Source of the DNA: Edaphochlamys debaryana
Lineage: Eukaryota > Chlorophyta > Chlorophyceae > Chlamydomonadales
Assembly (NCBI GenBank): GCA_016858145.1
Contig: JAEHOE010000008.1
Coordinates: 310,001-374,000, forward strand
DNA: 64,000 nucleotides
Direction: 5' to 3'
Positions within the stretch are counted from its first letter, which is position 1; each line of letters starts with the position of its first letter. The notes beneath the pieces were generated by a model. That model had not been told where the DNA came from and did not search any database. It worked only from the letters and a program-made list of their open reading frames with translations. The position numbers were made by a program, and so were the translations under genes. This document shows positions 44,612 through 54,900 of this stretch, piece by piece.

Positions 44612-46935
44612 ATGCTGCACTCTCAGCTAGGGCGACAGGCCAGCGCGTCGCGGCCACGCGTCGCCGCGGTCACACACAATGCACCGGTGAGGCCTCCCAT
44701 ACGGTGCCCTCCGCATGATGATCGACGAGGAGCGTGGGAAACAGTAGCGCTGTGCGCCGCGTCGGTGGCGACCTCGATCCTGATCGCTGCGAGCCTGCCC
44801 GGCTCGTCCCCCGCGGCCGCACCCCCGGCCACCCCTTCGGGTGTGGAGGAGGTCGGCTCCACGAGAGAGGTGGGTACCAACATCTCAGTCATCCACCCTC
44901 CAACCCTGACTCACCCCTCAAGCATAGAGTGGGCCCCGGGTTTCCCAAACCACCCAGCTTTACCCGGCTGCGGGGCCAGACCCGGAACCCTGCATACCTA
45001 CCTAACACATGGCGGACCCCTCTCCACCCGCCTGCTTCCCACACAGGCTTGCGAGATGCCCTCTCCGTCTGCCAACCCATCAGCAGACCTGGCAAACGTG
45101 TTTGGGGGGAACGCGGTTGAGGACGTGCGTGACCCCATCACGCCCTTCACGCTCTATGGCACGACATACGTGCGTGGGCCGAAACCGGGGCCGGGGGGGT
45201 GAAGGGGAGGTGGGCCCGATCGCTCCCTTCGCTGAGATCCTTCCGGGGGACAGCGAGAGGCGCTTCTCGGCAGCTGAGCTGTCGATATGCGTTGCGCTTG
45301 GCTGAGGCAGTCCAAAGGGCATCCTTGCCCTTACCGCCCCAGTCAGGGGCTGCCTGAGGCGCTGTCCACGCCCAGTGTCCGCGGGGATCTGCCGCCTCCC
45401 GTCTCACCGACCCCCCTCCTTGTTTGGCCTGCCATCGCCCTGCCCATCGCAGAAGAAGTACCTCATAGAGCAACTAGACGGAGAGAAGATCGTGTCACGC
45501 AAAAAGGGCTTCACAGCCACGTGAGCGCGGGCTTTTGTGGTCGTGCCCAGCCCTGACTGCCGGCGAGCGCCTTGAAAGTCTGGATGCCAGCTTACCCACC
45601 CTCCTGGAACTGCGACGAACGGCTGTTAACCGAGGCGGCCCTTGCCTGTTGTCTTCTCAGGACGTGTATCGGCGCGGTGGAGGTGACCAAGGAGACGCCG
45701 CAGTTCCAGATGCTCACCACCCCCGACAAGGTGCGGAGGCGATGTAGGGCCTTAGGGGACGCAGGCTGTGCTGACGAGAGGTCCAGGCGGCTCTTGTAGC
45801 CGGTAAGTCCATGAGCACGTATTGATGCGGTCAGATAGCGCGACTGTATCATGTCCTGACACCGGTCATGGTTGCACCCTTCACCCGCAGGCACTGTACG
45901 CGAAGGAGCCCATCTGCAGGCAAGAGTTGGGGGATAGCGTGCGCAACCTTCGATTGCAGGGATGCCTTACAATAGGGGCTTGCGTCTAGGGGCCGAATGC
46001 CGCTAGGGGCCTTGAACTTGGACGGTGGGAGAGCTGCGGCGGAGCGGGGCTAGGCTCTGCCAACGTTGACTGCAACACCAGCGTCACACCTGCCTCTTAC
46101 AACGTGTGAGTGCGCATCTGCAGGAAGGCGGAGGGGCAGGACCTCAAGGAGACCTGCCGGATGGCCTGCGAGTCGGCCTGCAACGACACCGTCAACGACT
46201 ACGCAAAAGCGGTAGGAGGGCGCGCTGAGCGGGCTGGGTTGGTCTCGGGCCAGCCTTCCTGGACTGGACCCGTGGCCTTGCCAGCGTGTCCCGCTAGTGC
46301 ACCTTTGCTTTGCCTGCATGCATGCCTACAAGGAGGGCGGGAGTTGTGTAGGGCTGCCCGTGCGGGCTGTGGCTCACACGTTCCCCTGGACTGTAGTCGT
46401 GTTTTCACCCCATGCACCGAACGCACCGGGGGATTCATAAGTGTCTGGCCCATCCGCCGACCGTGCTCTTGCGACACGGCATGGCATGAAGACCCCCGCG
46501 GTCCTTTGCCGGGACGGCACTGGGGGCAAGGCCGCTAGGACTCTTTGGGCGTCCCGACTAACCGGTGTGCCTCCCTGCCGTGCGCGCTGCTCTTAGACTG
46601 ACCTCGACCGCCCGGAACCCTTGTGCTCTTCCCCTGTGGCGTATGCATCCCCGACCCAGATCAAGGATGAGTCCGGCTTCGCCTTCCTCGCCAAGGACGA
46701 GTCCCGCCTGGCCAAGAACTGCATCCGCAGCTGTGGGTCCTGGGGCCGCATGCTCTTGCGCTGATGCCGTCCGGCCTAGGGACGGGGTGATGATATGTCG
46801 TGCTCGGCCACCCGCTCCTAAACCTCCCGCACCCAACGGCTCGTATTGCCTCCGTGCCCTCCGGCTTCAGGCTCGTACGAGTGCGCAAAGCCGGGGAAGT
46901 CCGGGCTTGACTTCATCATCCCCTACCGCAAGTGA
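44612..46935 (+). CDS. putative thylakoid-lumen protein of unknown function
   Basis: Exons 44612-44869, 45047-45169, 45453-45520, 45661-45730, 45891-45919, 46124-46211, 46660 to about 46735, and 46871-46935 read in one phase except at the last junction. The N-terminus is Ser/Arg-rich like a chloroplast transit peptide. It is followed by a hydrophobic stretch ending SLPGSSPAAA, which looks like a lumen-targeting signal with an AxA cleavage site. The mature part includes DLANVFGGNAVEDVRDP, YLIEQLDGEKIVSRKKGFTA, paired cysteines in DLKETCRMACESACND, and the conserved-looking end SYECAKPGKSGLDFIIPYRK. I do not recognise the family, and photosynthesis-related function is inference from targeting only. 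The intron after ...EPICR uses a GC donor (45920). The last intron has no canonical donor in the required phase. Confidence 0.7.
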
Positions 46936-47874
46936 GGCCCGGCGCCTGATGAGCCGAAGGCAGGCTCAGCAGCCGAGTGCAAGACGTCTGCCTTGCCAAG
47001 GGCTTGCTGAGGCGTAGAGAGGAAGGCGGCCGGACTTACAGATGGGATTGGACTGGCCTGTCTAGGGGCTGCGTGTAAGTGGGGCTTGGGGGCAAGGCTG
47101 GCTGAGTGTGTATCAGGCATTGGAAAGCAAAGTGTGGGGGGCTGGAGCTTGGTTTGCAGCTGCATACATGGCTTCTTGTGATGCAGTGCAGCACGGACGC
47201 CAGGCGTCGGGTGACAGGAGGCAGCCGGGTGGGTGGGCGGGTGGGTGGAACGGTAAGACAGAAATTAGCATTGCTCTTCAATCCGGATCAATGTGGAGGG
47301 GATAGAGGCGAGGCACCGAGGCAAGCGCTAAGCTGACGGACATGAACAGGTTTCTCAGATCCACAGGAAGCTCTGAGGCGTTGGCACGCGGGCTGATGTA
47401 GGCCCGTGCAGGCTGATGACCAGCCTTGCCTGGCCGCTGCAGGCAGCAGCAGGAGGAAGGGACTTGAAGGGACTTGCCTTCAAAGCCGGCTTCACATGTG
47501 GCCTCCTGAATGCATGCATTGAGGGCTGACTCAGGATGATGTCGGGGCACGCTCGTGTCACAGCCTGAGGACGTGAGCGCGTTGCCGGAAGCTGCGTGCA
47601 CGGGATCCCAGTGTTGGCTGGGCACTGTGTGCATGGTAAGTCTGGGAGGCGAGCCAGGGGATCGCTGACCCAGGACGGGATGACTGGAATCCTACAGCTT
47701 AGACACACATGTGCCTGGGTGAGGCACCTGGTCAGAGGGAGCGTGAGGGAGCGTGAGGGAGCCGGGATACCTAGCAACATACTAGAAGCGGCAACTCTGG
47801 CCCAGTAGCGGAAGTCGTTGTGCACCGCTGCGTGCGGGGCGTATCGCGAAGAGCCTTCTACACGGCCTGGATAA
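46936..47874. other. intergenic region
   Basis: No gene is supported. TGTAA at 47074-47078 probably ends the preceding transcript. A short direct repeat of gtgagggagc occurs near 47742-47761. Confidence 0.45.
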
Positions 47875-48000
47875 TTAGCTAGCAATCAGGCTGCAAGGAA
47901 ACTGCCGGCGCGTGTAGGCGTTGCACTGGTCGATGCGCACCTGCACCAGCTGCCCGCGCAGCTCCGCGCCGTTGCCGTCGAAGTAGACCGTATTTCGGCC
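47875..48000 (-). pseudogene. isolated TRAM-domain-like fragment (MiaB/CDK5RAP1-type methylthiotransferase)
   Basis: The minus strand reads NTVYFDGNGAELRGQLVQVR followed by IDQCNAYT, then an unrelated tail and a stop. The pattern VYFDG...LRGQLVQVRI...AYTL resembles the C-terminal TRAM domain of tRNA methylthiotransferases. No radical-SAM part is nearby, so this is probably a displaced exon. The identification is tentative. Confidence 0.4.
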
Positions 48001-48127
48001 GTGGCGGCATCGTCCTCTAGCTGGGCTGGGTGACAAGTGACCAGTCACAGCACCAGGGGCGACCTCTCACCCCGTCACAGCCTCCTGTCGTCACAGCTCC
48101 CGGTCACAGCCTCCTGTCACAGCCTCC

Positions 48128-49268
48128 TCAGCACCGCCGCCGCTTGCTGCCCGTCAGCCGGGCCAGCCTCTCCTGCGCCTCATCCCACACCCACCGCGCC
48201 CCATCCAGCGTCCCCTCCTCGTCTGCGAGCCGCTTCATCGCCGCCGCCACCTCCAACTCGGCCAGCCGCAGCGCCTCCGTCGTGCTATCCAGCCGCTGCT
48301 GGGCGGCGCGCACGCGCGCCCTGTTCTGCATGGCTCTCGCCACCACAACCGCGCCCCGCGCCGCGTCGGCGGTCACCGCCGCCAGCACCGCCTGAGTGCT
48401 AGCCACGGCCGCCCGCGGCTCTGCCAGCCGCGCACTGGCAGAGGCTACCTCGCTCTGGGCTGTCCGCACGGCCCCCTCCACGTCAACCACGTACCGCCAG
48501 GCCCCCGCCTCCTCGGCAATGGCGCCGTCCTCCATCTCCGTGCGCCTCACGGCTGCCAACGCCGCCTGCTCCTCCAGAGCGGCGGCCTGGTCCCGCAGCT
48601 GCTGGCGAAGGCTGGTGAGCTCCGCCTCTACCGATGCCGCTGCTGCTGCTGCCGCCTTCTGCATGCCCGCCATCACCGCTGCGTCCACCTCCGCCAGCTT
48701 GCTGGCCCTGTAGGCCCTGAGCTGCTCCGTCATCTCGGCGTACTTTGCTGCATACCTCGACTGGAACGCCTCCCCGCCGATCTCTGCCTCGAGCTCCCCC
48801 ACGCGTGCCCGTAGGCTGTCCAGCTGGTCCTGCTGCTCCTGACCGGCCGCAGCTGCCTCAGCGGCGGCGGCCTGGTCCCGCAGCTGCGCCCGCAGGCCGT
48901 CCAGCTGAGCACGTGCCGACTGGGCGGCGGCCTGGGCCTGCTGCTCGCGGTCTGCCCCTGCCGCCGCCGCCGCCTCGGCGGCCTGGCGCTGCCCTTCCAG
49001 CTGGCCCTCGAGCATGCTGATCTTGGCATCCCGCCGAGCCAAGCTGCCCCGGAGCTGGTCCGCTGTGGCCGCCGCCTCCTCGGCGGCGGCGGCCCGGTGC
49101 CGCAGCCCCTCCAGCTCCTGCAGCTCGCTGTCAAGCCGGGCGCGGTGACCGGCCGCAGCTTCCTCAGCGGCGGCGGCCTGGTCCCGCAGCTGCGCCCGCA
49201 GGCCGTCCAGCTGAGCCGTCAGAGACACGGCTAGCTCGCTGGCCGCTTCTGCCTTCGCCTCTCCGGCC
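48128..49268 (-). CDS. Ala/Gln-rich coiled-coil protein (3' exon; 5' part not found)
   Basis: One long open exon begins after an AG acceptor at about 49269 and ends with TGA at 48128-48130 (about 380 residues, tail TGSKRRRC). It has no ATG at its start, so upstream exons are needed. The sequence is a continuous heptad-like coiled coil (AQLDGLRAQLRDQAAAAE occurs twice, about 102 residues apart), rich in Ala, Glu, Gln and Arg. A truncated copy of its 5' part is repeated at 50168-50411. No function can be assigned. The sequence that should hold the upstream exons is occupied by the plus-strand repeated gene, suggesting the gene has been truncated or rearranged. Confidence 0.55.
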
Positions 49269-51310
49269 CTGGAGGAAGAACGACTTGACGCATACCCATG
49301 TTACTCTGTTTTGCCCCAGGTGACGCGGCCGGGGCCAGGCGAGTGGCCGCGTGGAGGAAGCGGAAGGACCTGGGGGACGACGCGCTTGACGAGCAGGAGC
49401 GGCGGGACGCTGACTCATTCGAGGCTTTCCTGGCGGCAGGTAGTCAGGTCTCCCTCGCGGCAGGTACGACTGGGCGGGCGGGGACCGGAGAGGAGGGGCG
49501 CGGGGCCCGAGGATCGAGATCTAGGCAACGGAGCGCTCAGTGACGTGCGCCCACGCTCCCTTTCCCGCCTCCACCCCCGCAGGTGCCAAGCGAGCGGCTG
49601 CGTGGAGGAAGCGGAAGGAGGAGGGCGACGAAGCACTCAGCGAGCAAGAGCGGCGTGACGCCAAGGCGCTTGATGGATTTGCCGGGACAGGTGAGACTAG
49701 GGTGGGAAGGGAGCGGAAGGGAGGAAGGGACTGGAGTCACAGGCCACTTGACACTGACGTGCGCCCACGCTCCCTTTCCCGCCTCCACCCCCGCAGGTGC
49801 CAAGCGAGCGGCTGCGTGGAAAAAGTGGAATGAGGAGGGTGATGGAGCACTCAGTGAGCAGGAGCTGCGTGACGCTGCAGCGTTTGAGGCCTTTCGGGGG
49901 AGGCGGGTATACAACGTGGTAGACGAGGGGCCAGTAGGGACGTCGCGGGATAACGCAGCGCTACTTGGGGCGGTGGCCTTCCAACGTAACCCCCGCTGCC
50001 ACGCGGCTGTCCTGCGCGGGGCCCTGCTTCGTACTGCGTTCCCCGGGGGATCAACCGAGGCGGTGTTCCGGGTGGTCAGGGACGGACAGGTGTTGCGCGC
50101 CAACTGTGGGTTTACTGGCAAGCTTGTGAACGGGGGTGCGGGTGCGCTGTTGGACGCGGTGGGGGCGGAGCTGCTCCGTCATCTCGGCGTACTTTGCTGC
50201 ATACCTCGACTGGAACGCCTCCCCGCCGATCTCTGCCTCGAGCTCCCCCACGCGTGCCCGTAGGCTGTCCAGCTGGTCCTGCTGCTCCTGACCGGCCGCA
50301 GCTGCCTCAGCGGCGGCGGCCTGGTCCCGCAGCTGCGCCCGCAGGCCGTCCAGCTGAGCCGTCAGAGACACGGCTAGCTCGCTGGCCGCTTCTGCCTTCG
50401 CCTCTCCGGCCCTGGAGGAAGAACGACTTGACGCATACCCATGTTACTCTGTTTTGCCCCAGGTGACGCGGCCGGGGCCAGGCGAGTGGCCGCGTGGAGG
50501 AAGCGGAAGGACCTGGGGGACGACGCGCTTGACGAGCAGGAGCGGCGGGACGCTGACTCATTCGAGGCTTTCCTGGCGGCAGGTAGTCAGGTCTCCCTCG
50601 CGGCAGGTACGACTGGGCGGGCGGGGACCGGAGAGGAGGGGCGCGGGGCCCGAGGATCGAGATCTAGGCAACGGAGCGCTCAGTGACGTGCGCCCACGCT
50701 CCCTTTCCCGCCTCCACCCCCGCAGGTGCCAAGCGAGCGGCTGCGTGGAGGAAGCGGAAGGAGGAGGGCGACGAAGCACTCAGCGAGCAAGAGCGGCGTG
50801 ACGCCAAGGCGCTTGATGGATTTGCCGGGACAGGTGAGACTAGGGTGGGAAGGGAGCGGAAGGGAGGAAGGGACTGGAGTCACAGGCCACTTGACACTGA
50901 CGTGCGCCCACGCTCCCTTTCCCGCCTCCACCCCCGCAGGTGCCAAGCGAGCGGCTGCGTGGAAAAAGTGGAATGAGGAGGGTGATGGAGCACTCAGTGA
51001 GCAGGAGCTGCGTGACGCTGCAGCGTTTGAGGCCTTTCGGGGGAGGCGGGTATACAACGTGGTAGACGAGGGGCCAGTAGGGACGTCGCGGGATAACGCA
51101 GCGCTACTTGGGGCGGTGGCCTTCCAACGTAACCCCCGCTGCCACGCGGCTGTCCTGCGCGGGGCCCTGCTTCGTACTGCGTTCCCCGGGGGATCAACCG
51201 AGGCGGTGTTCCGGGTGGTCAGGGACGGACAGGTGTTGCGCGCCAACTGTGGGTTTACTGGCAAGCTTGTGAACGGGGGTGCGGGTGCGCTGTTGGACGC
51301 GGTGGGGGCG
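48719..51310. repeat. recent tandem duplication with internal 306-bp deletion
   Basis: The block starting at 48719 recurs at 50168 (offset 1449), while everything from 49211 to 50167 recurs from 50354 (offset 1143). The 306-bp difference equals one coiled-coil repeat unit (102 codons), bounded by the shared segment cagctgcgcccgcaggccgt. Exons and introns alike appear identical where I compared them, so the event is very recent. Confidence 0.93.
49320..50168 (+). pseudogene. basic-repeat gene, upstream copy, truncated at 3' end
   Basis: Three exons (49320-49439, 49583-49690, 49797-50168) match the downstream copy at an offset of 1143 bp. Each begins and ends in phase 1 and encodes a variant of KRAAAWRKRKEEGDEALSEQ followed by ERRDA. 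The third exon breaks off after GALLDAVGA, where the sequence jumps into duplicated coiled-coil DNA. The C-terminal half of the protein is missing. No initiating exon was found for either copy. Confidence 0.75.
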
Positions 51311-51727
51311 GGCACCCATGGCTACTTGCAGCTGTGGCACTGGGCGGATGGGCGTATCGAAGCGCGCAGTGTGGCGGTCAGCGAGACTGATGCGTCTGGG
51401 GCGAGCCGTGAATCCTACGGCTGCTTGCGTTTCGTAATCGGCAAGGGGGTGAGCACACAGTGGCGCTTGAGGGGAGCCCGGGTGCTGCGCAAGGCATTCC
51501 CCGGTGGGCGGGTAGGTGACAGGGTGGCGCTCGTGGTGGCGAAAGGGGTCGCGGCGACCACTTTCATGTGCACCTTGGGTGCGGAAAGAGGGTTTGTTCA
51601 TACGGGTGTGAAGGAGCTCAACAGTGCATTGGGGGCTCGAGAGGGGGACCTGGTGGAGCTGTGGCCCATGGAGGGCGGCCTGGTGGAGGCGCGCCCTCTG
51701 GGCGACCCGGTCTGGCCTGCCGCGTAG
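50463..51727 (+). CDS. protein with repeated basic motif and duplicated C-terminal domain (5' end unresolved)
   Basis: Three exons (50463-50582, 50726-50833, 50940-51727) are recognised, all entering in phase 1. The first three each carry an AAAWRKRKEEGDEALSEQE-like basic helix with conserved Trp. The rest of exon 3 encodes two similar domains of roughly 85 residues: RGALLRTAFPGG...GYLQLWHWADGRIEARSV, and RGARVLRKAFPGG...GDLVELWPMEGGLVEARPL. The repeated pattern (R-A-FPGG, then LW, then EAR) shows internal duplication. I do not recognise the family. The FPGG...GD.V.LW pattern recalls B3-like DNA-binding folds, and the basic motifs would fit nucleic-acid binding, but this is inference. The start exon is missing upstream. 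Confidence 0.6.
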
Positions 51728-51949
51728 ATGGCAGCCGTGGGCCCTTGCGGCACGGCAGTCACTATTCCCGCACAGGCCTTCCTCGCGAGCATCGGTAACT
51801 GTTGTTCGTGGTACTAGTAAACTGTCGCTTAAAATAGAGAGCTGGCACAACTCCAGCCAGCTCAACATGTGGAACATCTCGGCGCCCTTGGGCTCTGCGT
51901 AGACGAGCTGATGCATGCACCACAGCCGCTCCTCTAGCCGCTTACCACC
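51728..51949. other. spacer with a coding-like minus-strand stretch
   Basis: This is the leader region of the next gene. On the minus strand, about 51945-51820 reads KRLEERLWCMHQLVYAEPKG followed by AEMFHMLSWLELC, which looks like real protein sequence but has no start, stop or neighbouring exon. It may be a displaced exon. Confidence 0.3.
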
Positions 51950-54900
51950 ATGCAGCTCGAACCCGTGCCGCGGCCGGCAGCCTTGGCGCAAGTCGCGCCC
52001 AACGTCCTCGAGGTAAGGAGGGGCGGCTTCACCAGCCCCGCTTTTGCTTTGCTGAAATGACTGGGCATCTGGCACGCATCGCAGGACTATGTGGGAGCTC
52101 GCGTCAAGCAGTTCAGCCGGGTCTTTGCCGGGGTGCTATTGCCCAGCGTAACAGAGCAGAGCTACGAGTTCGCGTACACGCGTACGCAGCAACTCCTCGG
52201 TAGCCGCATCCAGGAGCAGCGGGTCTCGGACTCCTACGCGCTGCGCTTCACGCACCGATGCCGGCAAGTCTTGACCCGGGTCCGCCAGCATGTTGCCAGC
52301 CCAACTGGAGGGAGCGCGGGTGGGACTCCCAGCCTCGTTGGGGCGCCTTGTTCATCAATGCCTTCTCAACGCAGGTTCCTGGGCTGCATGCGGAAGGAGT
52401 GCCCCCTCTGCAAGAACAACCCCAACAAGAAGTGCCGCGAGGAGGACAACTTTGATGAGGCATACGCGGACGGACAGGTTAGAACTGAAGGAGCGGACAT
52501 AACTGGGCAACGGGCCGGGGCAGGCCGGGGGCTAAGACCGGGAGTCTAGTGGGCCCCTCCCACCCCGTGTCCCGGGCGGGCCTGCTGGTTTCCCCGGCAG
52601 CAACTATGTACTGCTCCCTGTACCACGTCAGTAGCAAGCAGCATGTTGTCTGCTACCGACAACTGCTCGGAAGGAAGTGCAAGGGGCAGGCGTCAGTAAC
52701 ACGCGTGGGGTTGCGTCCGCAGATCCTCAAGTCCAAGTGCGAGGCTGACGTGTTCCTGGAGATCATCAACCTGCGCACGGGGCAGCCGGAGGCGCTGCCC
52801 AGCGTGGAGATCGCGGTGCGCAGGGGTTGTGTATGCTGGCTTCTCTCATACGCCCCGTTGGCACTGGCACAATGTCCCGGGGGCGCTGGGGCTACCCCTG
52901 AGTACCAGGGCTGACCTTGGCCGGGGACGGCTGCCTGTACGCGCCTGATCGCGATGTGGGTTGGCCTGCTGCCCACACACAGGTGTCCGTGGTGGACGGG
53001 GAGTCTTACAGCGAGACGGCTCCGGGCAACTACGGGCACGTGAAGGAGCTGCTGAAGAACGACGATGTGCGTGGGGCGGTGGGAGGTCTCCAGCTTGGGT
53101 TGGCACACGGCTTGCCTGAAGGCAACCTCTCAGAGCACGGTTGGGGTTTCATGTGGGCTGCCAATGCGTCGGCAGGCGCATCGATAAGGCCCAAGAGGGC
53201 TGTGCGGAGTAAAAAGCAGGGGCTACAGCTTATGGCTGTCTTCTTGGCACCCGTTTTCCACACCACAGGACAGCATCCTGCTGGGGGCATACCAGGCGGG
53301 CAGCAAGACGGAGGCAGATGGGCGGCTGTACCTGCGGATGAACGAGGGCCAGGTTAAGCTGCCGGACGTGTGCGTGACAGACAAGAACGACACCTTTCAC
53401 CTCAACAATGAGACCTTCGGCACCTTCCGCCTCATGGCGCGCGCCGTGCGGAGGGAGGGCTACCACCTCACGCCCGTGGAGAACGTGCGACCCACCGTGT
53501 CGGGCCGCTTCATCGTGAGCCGATCCGGGCAGGGACTTTGGCATCCGTGGGTTGGAGGCTTGCCACCCGTGCTGCACAAAGTCAGGGCTCCGCATGATGA
53601 GGACTTCCCATCTGGGTCGCTGACTATCTGGGTCGCCGACCATCTGGGTCGACTTCCTGAACTGGGTCGGCTGCCCTTGTCTGTCGCGCAGGTCAAGACG
53701 CAGCGCGCGCTGAACGACTACCGCAAGTCTGAGTACCCGCACTACAAGGACGAGCTGACCAAGCTCAAGCACATCGGCAGCATCACGGCGCAGCGCCTGC
53801 GGGAGATTCAGCAGCACTTGGACTGCCCCTACAGCACGATCGAGACGGGTGAGCAGCAGCGCAAACCGGGCGGCGTGAGGGCAAGGAGCTGCTACTGAGC
53901 TCCTCCTGCCCATGTTTTCACCCCGCAGTGGAGCAGCTCAAGCAGCTGATGCAGTACGCGGACCAGAACCGCCAGGTGGAGAACAAGGTGAGCGCGTCCG
54001 TCAAGCGCAGGAGCGGAGCAGAGGGAAGCCAGCACTGGTTGCGGGCATACAGGCGGGCGCGCACAGGGCAAGGCATGCCTTCCCCGCGCTAGACGTGCAT
54101 GGCACCAAGTGCTGCACGTGTTGCGTGCTGCTGCCCAGATGCTGGAGCTGCTCAACATGAAGGGCAAGCACAAGCACAAATGGGACTACCTGCGCGAGGT
54201 GCTGGCGGAGCGGGTGGTGTATGATGACATGCTGCACCGACTGTGGTACACCGACGACTCGTGCGGCCAGGGCGTCATCTTCAGCTGCAAGCAGGGGCAG
54301 GTCAACATGGAGAGGCCCATTGGTGAGCCAGCCTCGGGCCCACAATTAGCGACCTCCAATCTTCTTAGCACTTGCTCTGGGGGCCTTTACTTTACACATT
54401 TGTGGAGCCTGGCTGCAATCGTGTACTGACTTGTAGCGTGCGGTTGTGCACTGCTCTGTGCTGCGCACTCTGTAGGCCTGGTGCAGCGGGCTCCCAACGG
54501 CCGGCTTGTGGTGACCAGCAGCCCCACGGGCGGGGACGCGGAGACGCTCAAGCAGTGGCGCCTGGCGGCGGAGCAGTCCTGGCACACGCCCGGGCACCGC
54601 GGGTGGACGGCGGTGCAGGAGCAGCTGGTGAGCAACGGCCTACGCGTGCTCCACGTCACGTTCTTGCGGCTGGCTTACATCTGCGAGCCTTGCCTCCACG
54701 GGCTGTTTGGGGTGCTCTGGTGTTCTGTGTGTGACTCCTGTCGCGCCTGCCCTCGCAGGAGATGGTGAACGCCGGCAGCGGCGGCTCGTCCCTGCTCATC
54801 GGCGGCGGCGCCAGCATGTCCATGCAGGCGGGCACGCCCTCGATGTCCATCGCGGACGGACTGGACGACCAGGTGAGGGCTGGCGGCTGAACAGACGGCG

